64,000 bases of DNA from Aphanomyces cochlioides. Lineage: Eukaryota; Oomycota; Saprolegniomycetes; Saprolegniales; Verrucalvaceae. The position numbers were made by a program, and so were the translations under genes. The notes below the pieces were generated by a model. That model was given only the letters and a program-made list of their open reading frames with translations. It searched no databases and had not been told where the DNA came from. Of the stretch, positions 43,627 through 53,550 are shown piece after piece. The stretch is taken from NCBI GenBank assembly GCA_019828595.1, contig JAHQRK010000022.1, forward strand, positions 372,001-436,000, written 5' to 3'. Positions within the stretch are counted from its first letter, which is position 1, and every line of letters begins with the position of its first letter.

Positions 43627-46608
43627 TCAGGCTTTGTCGGCTGGCTTGGAGGGGCAGCGCGAATACGTGTGTCCGATTTGCTTGCAGAACGAGCAGGACT
43701 TGGCATGCTCACCAGCATAGTGTCCGATCTGGTGGCAAGTCGTGCAGCGAGCAAATTTGCGAGGACAGTCCACCGAACCATGTCCCAGGCGATCGCAGCG
43801 TCCACAGACTTTGGCACCACTGGTGGTGCAGTCGTCTGGCTTGGAAGATATCATGACTGGAGTCGGGGCTGGTCGAGGCTTGGACTGGGGCTGAGTCGCA
43901 TGTTGACTCAAATTAGAGGCAGGAGTATTCGTGGTTGGCTGCTGAGGTGCCGTAGGAGGAAGTCCAGGGGCGTACGGTGGTGGATACCCGTAAGGGAAAT
44001 TCATCGCATGTTGGACTGGGGCCGCGAAATAGGGATTCGGAGGCTTGTTCAAGGCTTCCGCAAGATGCTGTATCTGAGCAACGAACGCTTGTTGGTTGGA
44101 CTGCGTCGTTTTCAGCGCTTCAAGGATACTTTCTAGAGTTGCTTGGTCACGGAATCCGACTTTAGACGACTTTCTTGTTTGACGTGGAGACTGCTCTGGA
44201 GTGGACGTCGTCGATACATCGCTGTAGGTCGTTCGAGACGAAGTCGTGTTGGTAGAGGCAGACGCAGGTCTAGACTTCAGGCGTTCTTGATACACTGGTG
44301 GGTCATCTAGACGGATTTGCCTCGTTCTCAAGAGTTTCATACAGTCAGAGATTGAAGTCAGCTCCTTGTCAGTATTGTCGAGGCAAGACTCGGCCCGAGC
44401 ATGGTGGACTCCTCGTTTGAAGATCACGACGCCTTGGTGGTCAGGCACGTCAATATCGTCGAGGATAGTCTGCAGTCTGATCGCATAGACCTTGACAGAC
44501 TCGCCGTCCGCACGCTCAGACTCTTCGAAAAGGTTGTCTACAAGCTCGCGTTGTGTTCGGTTACAGAATCGATCCTTAAAGTTGTCGTAAATCTCAGTCC
44601 AGACGTCACCGCTCTTAGTCTTGGAGTAGGCGATCCACCATTGATTGAGAGCAGGGTGGACTTTATCGGACGTGAGCTTAAGCCCAAGAAGAAGTTTGCA
44701 TTCTTCGTCCGACAGATGACAGAGTTTGGCTTGGTCGACAAGTTGCTTGATGAAGAATTCACAATGGGCCTGCTCATCGGAAGTTGGAACTGTCGTGTAC
44801 TTGACTGCACGTCTGAAAGCTTGAGAGTTGATGGACGTATCGAGGGACTCTTTGATGTCAGACATTTCAGATTCCATTCTGACTAAGGCAGATTGGAGGT
44901 CTAGTAAGAGTTGATGGGTGAAGTCTGATACCGGTGTCGCTGGTGGAGGTTCGACAGAAGAGGTAGATTGTACAGACTCGGGGGTGGACTTGGTCTCGCG
45001 CTGCTCAAGGAGGCCTTCAAGACTCAGTAAATGATCGGAGAGAAGTGAATTTTCCTTGGTTAGTCCGTTGACGAGTTCGCCAAGATTCTTGTTCGAGCTA
45101 GAGACTTCGACAAGTGTTAGTTCTGATTGATTCAGTTGCTGTTGTGTCGCGACCCGGCTTTCTTCGTGAGCTCGAGTAAGGACTTGGACTTCGTGTAGAA
45201 TGCGGTGGAAGTCGGCCGCGCGGTTGTCGGCAAGAGTCTGTAGTTTCTCGCTGAAGCGCTGCTGCTCCGTGGCTTGAAGTTGCAAGGACTGTTGCAAATT
45301 CGAAATGGCAATCTGCTGATTTGTTAAGGCCGTTTCCAAACGGACAATGTCAGTTTCATCAATCGGAGATTTGGGTGGTTTCAAGTTGGAGATCATAGAG
45401 TGAAGTTCAGAACGAGTTGAGATCAAGCCCTGTTGGACTTGGCTGGTTCTGTCCGCTAAGTCACACAAAGAGGAGTTAAGAGAATTCAGCGAAGCTGCAG
45501 TAAGGTCATGTTGATGTTGAGACGTCTGCGACACCAAAATCAAACGGTTCTCGAAATCGCCGAAAGTCGAAGCATAATTCTCCATTTGAGACCATAACGG
45601 TTGCATTTGGACGGAGAAATTCAAAGTAGTTTCACCAGAAGATTCGGGAGTTTCAACTTCCATGTTGTCGCTGGGAACCATTTGCAGAGACAAATCCATA
45701 TCAAGGCTAGACAAAGGTAACGAAGGTAAATGCTGAACAGACTTGGACGCGGGCCCAGAAATGGAAGTGGTCATTTCGCTCTCGTTGGATACCCCGCGTT
45801 GATTCAGAGTTGACGAAATTGCCGTAGGTTGAGTAACTTGGCCAGTCTGCGGAGGCAACACTTGGTGTTCATGACCAGCTACAAGGAGAGGCATTGGACT
45901 TGGTGTCAAACTTGGAGGAAGCAAATGAAGTGGCTCATGCGAGAAGTTGAGCGAAAGAGAAGTGTGGACTTCACTCAAATCTTGAGGTTGAGTCCAAGGC
46001 AGCGTGACCGTTGTTGTTGTACTCACAGCCTCTAGAGATGGCGGCCTTGAGCTTGGCAACGCTGAATAGTGTGCATGCTGCGAAGAAGATGGACTTGAAG
46101 TCACTATCGATCGAGTGGTAATTGTTTTTGTTGTCTCGACAATTGCCGTCGAGATTTGCTGACCAACAGAAGTTTCGGCCAGATACAATGCAAGTTCGTT
46201 GTTGGAGTTTGATGAAGAGGAAGACTCTTGGTTCACAGTCTCCATGACCATTTCGTCGACCTCATCGAGACCAATTGATGTTGCGCTAGGCGCAGAGTCA
46301 GGCCCGTCAGAGTAGTTGAGGTCCTCAGACGAGCTTCGGGGATCCATGGATTCGTCGCTCAAATCGGGTTCAGGGGCTGGAAGCGCAAGAAATATTCCGG
46401 GTCGGATTCGCTTCTCGTCATCACGCTGCTCAGGCGAGTTAGCATGATGTTGAATCCGGTACTGTAAGTCGCGTTTCCTTGTAGTAAGTGGTGATTCAAA
46501 TGGAATCAGAGCCATATCAGATTCAGTCACATCAGTTGTTAGGGCAGCGGGACTAGGGCTCGCTTCTTGGGCTGACTCATCAGAGTCGAATAGTCTTCGT
46601 ATGTCCAT
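43627..46608 (-). CDS. Gag polyprotein of the Ty3/gypsy element, intact
   Basis: An uninterrupted 993-residue frame from MDIRRLFDSDES. The first 330 residues are low-complexity and Ser/Thr/Pro-rich. Residues about 330-590 form a long Leu/Gln/Ser-rich coiled-coil region (QMENYASTFGDFENRLILV, LQATEQQRFSEKLQTLAD). Residues about 610-760 hold the gag core (ALNQWWIAYSKTKSGDVWTE, FKDRFCNRTQRELV, VKVYAIRLQTILD). The C-terminus has three zinc-knuckle-like Cys/His units (CGRCDRLGHGSVDC, CTTCHQIGHYAGEH, CSFCKQIGHTYSRC). It assembles the particle and binds the RNA. At almost 1000 residues it is much longer than a typical Ty3/gypsy Gag, mainly because of the N-terminal extension. Confidence 0.92.
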   Translation of the reverse strand: MDIRRLFDSDESAQEASPSPAALTTDVTESDMALIPFESPLTTRKRDLQYRIQHHANSPEQRDDEKRIRPGIFLALPAPEPDLSDESMDPRSSSEDLNYSDGPDSAPSATSIGLDEVDEMVMETVNQESSSSSNSNNELALYLAETSVGQQISTAIVETTKTITTRSIVTSSPSSSQHAHYSALPSSRPPSLEAVSTTTTVTLPWTQPQDLSEVHTSLSLNFSHEPLHLLPPSLTPSPMPLLVAGHEHQVLPPQTGQVTQPTAISSTLNQRGVSNESEMTTSISGPASKSVQHLPSLPLSSLDMDLSLQMVPSDNMEVETPESSGETTLNFSVQMQPLWSQMENYASTFGDFENRLILVSQTSQHQHDLTAASLNSLNSSLCDLADRTSQVQQGLISTRSELHSMISNLKPPKSPIDETDIVRLETALTNQQIAISNLQQSLQLQATEQQRFSEKLQTLADNRAADFHRILHEVQVLTRAHEESRVATQQQLNQSELTLVEVSSSNKNLGELVNGLTKENSLLSDHLLSLEGLLEQRETKSTPESVQSTSSVEPPPATPVSDFTHQLLLDLQSALVRMESEMSDIKESLDTSINSQAFRRAVKYTTVPTSDEQAHCEFFIKQLVDQAKLCHLSDEECKLLLGLKLTSDKVHPALNQWWIAYSKTKSGDVWTEIYDNFKDRFCNRTQRELVDNLFEESERADGESVKVYAIRLQTILDDIDVPDHQGVVIFKRGVHHARAESCLDNTDKELTSISDCMKLLRTRQIRLDDPPVYQERLKSRPASASTNTTSSRTTYSDVSTTSTPEQSPRQTRKSSKVGFRDQATLESILEALKTTQSNQQAFVAQIQHLAEALNKPPNPYFAAPVQHAMNFPYGYPPPYAPGLPPTAPQQPTTNTPASNLSQHATQPQSKPRPAPTPVMISSKPDDCTTSGAKVCGRCDRLGHGSVDCPRKFARCTTCHQIGHYAGEHAKSCSFCKQIGHTYSRCPSKPADKA

Positions 46609-46668
46609 ACTAATAGAGTCGAAGTCTTGAATTCAGCTGGAGACTACCCTGCTTCTCCACCAAATTAG

Positions 46669-46992
46669 TGACGGTCGCGGGGATTGGCGATGACGCACGA
46701 ATTAATGGAAGTTCCAGACGTTAGGACTTCAGGAACCGAATATTCTCGGCGGAACTCAGGACAGCGAAACGCGGACAGAAGTTGGTAGGCTAGCTTAATT
46801 AATAAGCTTAACCGAGTGTTTTGAGAAGTGAGGGAAGTCTAGCTAGCTAGACTAAACATCCAAAATAGACTAATACAGAGGTATAGAGGACGTATGTTCG
46901 AAGTCGAAGGAATCGCAAAGACATTCGACGACTACTCAAGCGTGTCGAAAAGTCACAACTGCGGTCACGTGCTAGACCCGACACAGCCGTCA
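46669..46992 (-). repeat. 5' LTR of the Ty3/gypsy element (324 bp)
   Basis: Direct repeat of 35805-36128. The element's promoter should lie here, reading on the minus strand into gag. Confidence 0.93.
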
Positions 46993-46994
46993 CA

Positions 46995-47434
46995 GTAATA
47001 GCTGCATGGGGCTTGTAATTTTCACCTTGAAATTGTGGAGCATGAAATCCCTTTTTGATGGTAACGACTGCCTGTAGAATTTACATTAACTACCAATCAA
47101 ATAGCACCGATTATCTTTCCGACAATTTCATGTGTAATATCTCTATGACTTGAGATTTGTATACCCATCACAAAAGTATTATCGGAAAAGGGTCGACTAT
47201 TTTTCCGACGATTCCGATATTTCGTCATATTTTATCCGACATTTTCTTGTGAATGCAAAATGTCATTTCAGTTTTATGGAATAAAAAAATTGAAGGGCAT
47301 CCAGACCAGCCCTAAATTTGTTTAATTTTATCAATTGCAACCCTGCAAATCAACGGCTTTCTTCATATTTTTGTGAATTTACAGTACACGATCAAGTCGT
47401 ACTTGGGTACTTCATGGCCGGAAACGATCATAAT
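46995..47434. other. Spacer between Ty3/gypsy element and MITE
   Basis: AT-rich, no supported gene. Confidence 0.5.
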
Positions 47435-47985
47435 GGCCCCATTAATCGCCCGGTCCAGCGACGACCTAGACCTATAAAATTAAACATAGTCAAATTCATT
47501 GGATAAAATAATATACCAATCATGACGCGTATGTGACAACTATTTGACCAATAATAGTCAAGACGACCAGGCGAAGAACTCAAACAGGCCTCATCAGGGT
47601 GGCGACACGGCCTTACGGCCTACCTGCCGCCTTTCCCGATGAGAGTAAATATAAAGAAGTCCCTTTTTGGTGCACGTTGGGTGCTCCCTCCTCCGAGTCA
47701 TCCGCCTACAGAAAATTTTCCACTCAACCTCCGCTTCGCTTCGGTGAGCGCAATTTTCTGGGCGGATGTCTGACGTTGTCCGCGTGGTATGAAGCTCAGC
47801 CATTATAAACGTGCAAGAACTGCCCAAGTTCCGTTTGTGGGGCTCTACTTTTAGAGCTTCTTAGTAATTTGACAGTATGATTGGTGAGATAAAGTGAATT
47901 TACACAATTCATCAAAACTATTTTATCCAATTAAAACTAATTTTATGGGGTTAGGTCGTCGCTGGACCGGGCGATTAATCGGGCT
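47435..47985. mobile_element. MULE-type MITE with long terminal inverted repeats
   Basis: The left end (GGCCCCATTAATCGCCCGGT, then CCAGCGACGACCTA and CATAAAATTA-like sequence) is repeated inverted at the right end (47985 inward: AGCCCGATTAATCGCCCGGT, CCAGCGACGACCTA). Similarity extends about 80 bp with small differences. The 11-bp ACGATCATAAT stands on both sides (47424-47434 and 47986-47996), fitting the 9-11 bp target duplications of Mutator-like elements. No transposase is encoded. A further internal inverted pair, CCTACAGAAAATT and AATTTTCTGGGCGG, lies at about 47703-47767. The right end is only 25 bp from the first Met of the P450 at 48010, so the element may lie in that gene's promoter. 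Confidence 0.85.
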
Positions 47986-48009
47986 ACGATCATAATCCAA
48001 CTTGACGCG

Positions 48010-49871
48010 ATGATCTCAAGCTTTGAGATGGGTCTGAACTTGTCCACTCTGTCTATCGCTGGCGTCACGACGCTTCTTGTGCTTTTTGGCGCTGTCTTGC
48101 TGCGGAGATCGCCCAAGGAGAACCCACTGATGAGACTCCCAAGCCCAAATGCATCAAGCGCTTTGTTTGGTCATTTGTACGTTTACACAACGGTCATGGA
48201 GGGTTGTTTCTCATGCGAATGCTAGGTTTGACTTATACGTGAGTGTGATCAATTGGAAGACGACCCAGCCATACCCAGAGCCGTTCTTATCGTGGGTGAA
48301 AACGTACGGTGGAGCTATCTATCTCCGTGAATTCATGGACGATAAAGTTCTACTTTCGGATCCTCAAGCTCTACAGCATGTCATGGTCACCAACGCAAAG
48401 AATTATCCCCACGAACCCGTCGTTGAAGGCTTCTTTGCGGTAAATCACGATGTCGGGAGTATATTCAACGCATGAAATTGGCTAGGATGCCACCATGGGA
48501 CCTGGTCTACTCAGTACAAACGACGCTGCTCATGACCGCTTTCGTAAGATCCTGAATCTACATTTTACATCATTGCAAGTCAAGACTTTCGTTGAGCTTT
48601 TCCACACTCATGCTTTGCAATGCTGCAATTCTGTCTTGGCCAAAGCAAGCTTGAGTCAAACCTCCATCGATCTCGGCGCTGGTACTTCTTACACTCGCCC
48701 TTTGGCCTTATTTTACCGTTGACTTTCCTAGTTCTCAAGCAATTGGTCTTGAAAATCGTCGGCTTGGCTGCATTCAACTACGATTTCAACCAAGATCCTG
48801 CTGCGCTCACGGCGTACCATGACTTTATGATGGAGATGAATCCGTTCTTGTTCGTGGGGATCTTCCTCATTCCGGGGTTTTTGCATTTTCCTCTGCCAGT
48901 TCTATTGCGCCGTCGACGAGCCCAATACAAGCTCAAGGATCTCTTCGTCAAGACTATCAATGAGCGCTTGGCGGCAAAATCCACCCAGAGTGGCAAGACA
49001 AAAGACCTCTTGGACCTAATGTTGCCGTACTCAACCACAAAGGAAGCCATTACCCACACGATTTCCTTCATGGTCGGGGGACACGAACCCCCCATGGCAG
49101 TCTTGGGCTACATATTTGCCTTCCTCTGCTCCCATCCTGAATCCGTCGATCGCATTCGTCAAGAATATCGCCAGGCCTTGGCCATGGACCCGAATTTCGC
49201 CTCGGGAGACGCCCTCTCCGCGCTTCCTTACACTTTAGCCGTCGTGAATGAAACCATGCGATTGCATCCTGCCGTTTATGAGCTTGCCGATCGTATTACT
49301 CGCGAAGGCGATGCTGATGTGCCCATGTCCGATGGATCGTTTGTGTACTTGTCAAAGGTACCGAATTATTCCATATTTTGAGATATTATGATGGACTTAG
49401 GGTACGAAAGTCCAAATTAACATTGCATCGATGCATCGCAATCCAAAATACTGGTCGAATCCTGACTCGTTTATTCCGAATCGATTCATGGAAGGCACGA
49501 AAGAATGGAACGACGACCTGGAACTCCGACAAGGCAAAAGCCACGCATTTATCTTTATGCCATTTGGTGCTGGAAGCAAGCAATGCATTGGGTACCGCTT
49601 CGCCTTGGCGGAAATGCAAGTCATTGTCGCCACGTTTCTGAGCAAATTTGATTTTAAATTGGCCAACATTGCTGATATCGGACCAATGTGCAATCTACAA
49701 GTGCTTCAGCCAGCGAACCTCCAAGTTGTTGTGACACCTGTAAGTGGCTCAATCGACAAGATTGAAACCCCATGGATGCCTCCCGCTCGTAGCTTTTTAA
49801 TTTACTATAGATACTGTTCAAACATCAATGTGACGTTGTATTTGTCGTATTCGTATCCACGAGCACATTGA
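48010..49871 (+). CDS. Cytochrome P450, intact but with atypical I-helix GGHEPP
   Basis: Exons 48010-48176, 48226-48439, 48486-48681, 48732-49357 and 49401-49871 join in frame to 557 residues (551 if the Met at 48028, MGLNLSTLS, is used). It has an N-terminal anchor (IAGVTTLLVLFGAVLL), PEPFLSWVKTYGG, K-helix NETMR, a PNRF in place of PERF, and haem motif FGAGSKQCIG with the Cys near residue 463. The I-helix reads GGHEPP at about 308-313 where paralogues have AGHETT: both threonines used in oxygen activation are replaced by proline. After the conserved end (LQVVVTPV) there are about 35 extra residues, probably a lost stop. It may be catalytically altered, as in P450s that do not activate O2, or a decaying gene whose frame is still open. 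Exon 4 is 15 nt longer than in most copies. Confidence 0.88.
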
Positions 49872-50004
49872 AGTCAAAAGAGACGACATGACTGGCAAGA
49901 TCATCTCTCTTCTCTTTTTCACTGTTTTCATTCACTAGCATCATTTTCATTTTATCACGATGCAATATGATTCCTGGTTGCCGCCGTCAACGATTCTCCC
50001 GATG

Positions 50005-51718
50005 GATCTACATCTTGTCCTTGCTGGCCTCGTGGTTGTTGTGCTGTGGCATCTCTTTTTCGACAAAAAAACATTACAAGCCAACAACTTTAGGACCAAA
50101 ACCTTCAAGCTTTCTATTTGGTCATGCGTACGACAAACTACGTGGATGATTTTTTCAAACTATTTTCTGAATTTGTAGACTCGAAACACTTGGGAGTATT
50201 CCACAATGGGGCGAGACTGGAAATTATCCCGAGCCGTATTTATCGTGGATCAATCAATACGGTGGCGTGATTTTTCTCCGAGAGTTTATGACGTCCGTGG
50301 CGCTCGTGTCGGATCCTAAAGCCTTGCAGCATATTCTGACGTCGAATGGACAAAACTATCCGCGCCACAACATGATCCGAGACTTTATGAAGGTAAAATC
50401 TCCATTGTCGATGATATATATTGGCTGGTTGTGCTGTTGTAGGACTCCTTGATGGGCATTGGTCTTGTTAGCTCTGAAGGCGCATTGCATGACGCTCAGC
50501 GCAAAATACTGAATCCATATTTCAGCTTAGCTCATGTCAATAATTTTATTTCAATCTTTGACCAGCATACCAAGGACCGATTGATTCCGATTTTGGACAA
50601 GGCGAGCAATATGCAACACGAGTTTGATCTGGCGCACGGTAGATCATTTCTGCTTGACTGAGGATTTTAGCTAAATGTACTCTGGTAGTGCTGAAACAAT
50701 TCGCTTGTTCATGATTGGCAAAGTTGCATTTAGCATTGATTTCGATTGCCATCCAAATGTCATCACTGCATTAGAACAATTATTTCAACCACCGAGTGTG
50801 TCGACTTATCTTGGTTTGGTATATATTCCTGGCTATGAAAATTTACCGTTTGAAGAGCTCAGTCAACGCCGCGCGGCGAAGAAACTCCTCTCGGACACAA
50901 TTATGCTAGCCATGGAGCAGAAATTAGCGGCGACAAGCTCGCAAAATAATTTGCTGGATTTGATTCTTCCCCAAACGACACTTTCAGAAGCTTTGGCTCA
51001 TGCCATGGCATTTATCACAGCTGGACACGAAACCACGAGTTCAACGCTGGCGTGGGTCATTGCTGAAGCTTCGCGACGTCCTCAAGTTCTCGAGAAAATG
51101 CGCATGGAATGCCACCAAGTGCTCGAGAAGTATACTTCCATTTCCACGTGGGAAGCAACGCAAGAACTGGTTTATACATCGGCGGTGATCAACGAATCGC
51201 TTCGATTAAATACCGTCGTGCACGCGTTACTCCGGCGCGTTGCTACTCAAGACGACCATGTTCCTCTCTCGAATGGCTCGTCAGTATTTATTCCAAAGGT
51301 AAGGGACCTACGAATGAATTACTGCGATAAATATTGATGCTGTTAGGGTACTTGCATTGATATTATGCCAGCAGCCATTCACCGAAATCCTCTCTACTGG
51401 ACTAGACCTCACGAATTTATCGCCGAGAGATTTATTCCCGGCACACTTGATTGGATTGCCGATGAGAAATTGCTTGGAGGCAAGAGTCACACATTTCATT
51501 TCCTGCCTTTCAACATTGGCAGCAAGAATTGCATCGGTCAGCGTTTTGCCATGGCAGAGATGCTTGTGATTTTGGCTGCTACAATTACCCAATTTGATTT
51601 CGAAATCGCGCCATCGGCCAATTTACGCCACAGCTTCAATGGATTGAGCATACGACCAGCCAACCTCCTAGTCACTGTGCGTCGTATTGAAGCCTCTCAA
51701 GTAGGAAAAGGAGTGTAA
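50005..51718 (+). pseudogene. Cytochrome P450 with two frameshifts
   Basis: All five exons are recognisable: MDLHLVLAGLVVVVLWHLFF anchor and GPKPSSFLFGHA hinge, exon 2 with PEPYLSWINQYGG, exon 3 with KILNPYFSLA, exon 4 with TAGHETTSSTLAW and NESLRLNT, and a last exon with RFIPGT and FNIGSKNCIGQRF, ending at 51718. The run of seven A at 50065-50071 has one A too many to join the anchor to the hinge. A second shift lies near 50700, just after the exon 4 acceptor, between VLKQF and MIGKVAF. Everything downstream is clean. It is most similar to the intact gene at 51795-53550, tail to tail with it. Confidence 0.85.
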
Positions 51719-51794
51719 ATAACTTCGTAAAGCATCAATGCGTGCAGGATCACAGTTTATTTTGGGTGTGAGTACAATTCGAGTGAAAAATCAA

Positions 51795-53550
51795 TTACTT
51801 ATGCAAATATCTGCCCCTTGCCAGCTTCAGGGATTCAATACGGCGCACTGTGACTTGGAGCTTGGCTGGTTGAACTGTGAGTCCATTGAATTTATGGCGT
51901 AAATCAGCTGAGGGGGCGATTTCAAAGTCGAAATGAGTGACCATCGCGGCCAAAATAACCAACATTTCCGCCATGGCAAAGCGTTGACCGATGCAGTTCT
52001 TGCTACCAAAGCTAAACGGCAAAAAGTAAAAGGTATGACTGTGGCCACCGCGCAATTGCTCATCTGCCATCCATTCAGGCGTGCCGAGAATAAATCTCTC
52101 CGTGACAAATTCGTCAGCGTTCGCCCAGTAGCGTGGATTTCGGTGAAATGCCGCGGGCATAATTTCGATAGAAGTTCCCTAATATAATAGATAACAGAAA
52201 TTCAACCATTTTGGAATATACCTTCGGAATAAATACCGAGGAGCCATCTACGAGAGGAAGTTGATCGTCTTGCGTGGCCACACGTCGTAAAATAGCATGA
52301 GCGACGGTATTTAACCGAAGAGTCTCGTTGATCACCGCTGTCGTATAGATCAGTTCTTGCGTTGCTTCCCAAGTCGCAATGGAAGTATATTTTTCCATCA
52401 CTTGATTGCATTCAGCTCGCATTTTCGCCAGGACTTCAGGGCGTCGACATGTTTCAACAATAACCCATGCCAATGTCGAGCTCAACGTTTCATGGCCAGC
52501 AGTCATAAACGTCATCGTGTGCGCCAATGCTTCCGCCGGCGTCGTATGGGGCAATATTAAATCCAATAAATCTTTTCGCGAATTTGTCGAAGCCAATTTG
52601 TGCTCGATGACTTGGGTAATTGTATCCGAGAGGGTTTTCTTGGCCGCGCAGAGTTTCTTCAGTTCTTGAAATGGTAAATTCGCATAGCCAGGAATATAAA
52701 GCAAGCCAAGGTAGGTAGACGAGCTAGGCGGTTCGAGCATTTGGACGTAAGCTTGGTGGACATTCGGGTGTTGATCAAAATCAAAGCTAAATGCAATTTT
52801 GCCAATCACACCCAGAGAAAAATGCTGCATGGCTACGATAAATTAGCTAAAAATATGAAGATATGTAGTAAGTACCGTGGGTCATATCAAATTCTTGCTG
52901 AGTTGATGCCGCCTTGTCCAAAATTGGAATCAATCTGTCCTTCGTTTGCTCTTCAAACGTCGGGATAAAAGCCTTGACTTGGACAAGACTGAAGTGTGGA
53001 TTGAGCATTTTCCGCTGAGCATCATGGAGCGAGCCTTCGGAACTGACGAGACCGACACCCAGAAAGATATCCTTGTATTGATAAAATCATCTAAAAATCA
53101 ACCATCGTGGACATTTACCTGCATGTAGTCTCGGATCATCTTGTCCCGTGGATAATTCGTTCCATTGGAGGATAAAATGTGCTGCAACGCTTTTGGATCC
53201 GAGACAAGTGCCACCGATGTCATAAATTCACGGAGAAAAATGACGCCACCGTATTTATTCATCCATGACAAGTAAGGCTCAGGATACGATCCATCCTCGC
53301 ACCATTTTGGGATACTGCCAACAGTCTCGAGTCTAAGTTTCGAGTGAGCATGATTCAAGGGAGTTGGGTCGTACGTATGACCGAAAATGAAGCTTGAAGG
53401 CTTGGGTGCCTTTACGTTTGTGCCCTTGACGGATTTCTTGTCGAAGTACATATGCCATAGCACAATTGCAGCGAGGCCAGAGACGCCAAGAATCCATTCT
53501 GTCGATGCTTTTGTCGACAATGGCAGCGGCAATGACAAGTTGGTGCCCAT
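51795..53550 (-). CDS. Cytochrome P450 monooxygenase, intact, five exons
   Basis: Exons 53550-53375, 53332-53119, 53071-52876, 52832-52222 and 52178-51795 join in frame to 526 residues, introns 42-47 nt. Anchor residues about 20-38 (WILGVSGLAAIVLWHMYF), hinge APKPSSFIFGHT, PEPYLSWMNKYGG, I-helix TAGHETLSS, K-helix NETLRLNT, TERF in place of PERF, haem motif FSFGSKNCIG with Cys near residue 461. The I-helix carries ETL rather than ETT, so the second threonine is replaced. Intron 1 is exactly 42 nt and has no stop in frame, so its retention would insert 14 residues without breaking the protein. MGTNLSLP at 53550 is chosen as start; a Met at 53574 is in frame. It is convergent with the frameshifted relative at 50005-51718. 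Confidence 0.92.

Larger units (their letters stand above)
35803..46994 (-). mobile_element. Ty3/gypsy (chromovirus-type) LTR retrotransposon with antisense cargo gene
   Basis: Near-identical 324-bp direct repeats (35805-36128 and 46669-46992) bound the element; outer ends read TGTGACGG...CCGTCACA and GTAA occurs on both sides (35799-35802, 46995-46998) as a 4-bp target duplication. On the minus strand, gag, a linker, protease, reverse transcriptase, RNase H, integrase and a chromodomain-like tail follow in Ty3/gypsy order. A possible tRNA primer site (TGGTGGAGAAGC, 46662-46651) lies just inside the 5' LTR and a G-rich tract (GTGGGGGCTTC) just before the 3' LTR. On the plus strand between pol and the 3' LTR lies an intact spliced gene (36817-38271). 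The integrase is broken by one frameshift, so this copy is probably not autonomous now. Confidence 0.95.

Noticed and set aside
43564..44886. Plus-strand frames of 161-190 codons opposite gag
   Set aside because: No introns, no motifs and complete overlap with gag; unlike the gene at 36817-38271 they are explained as shadows.
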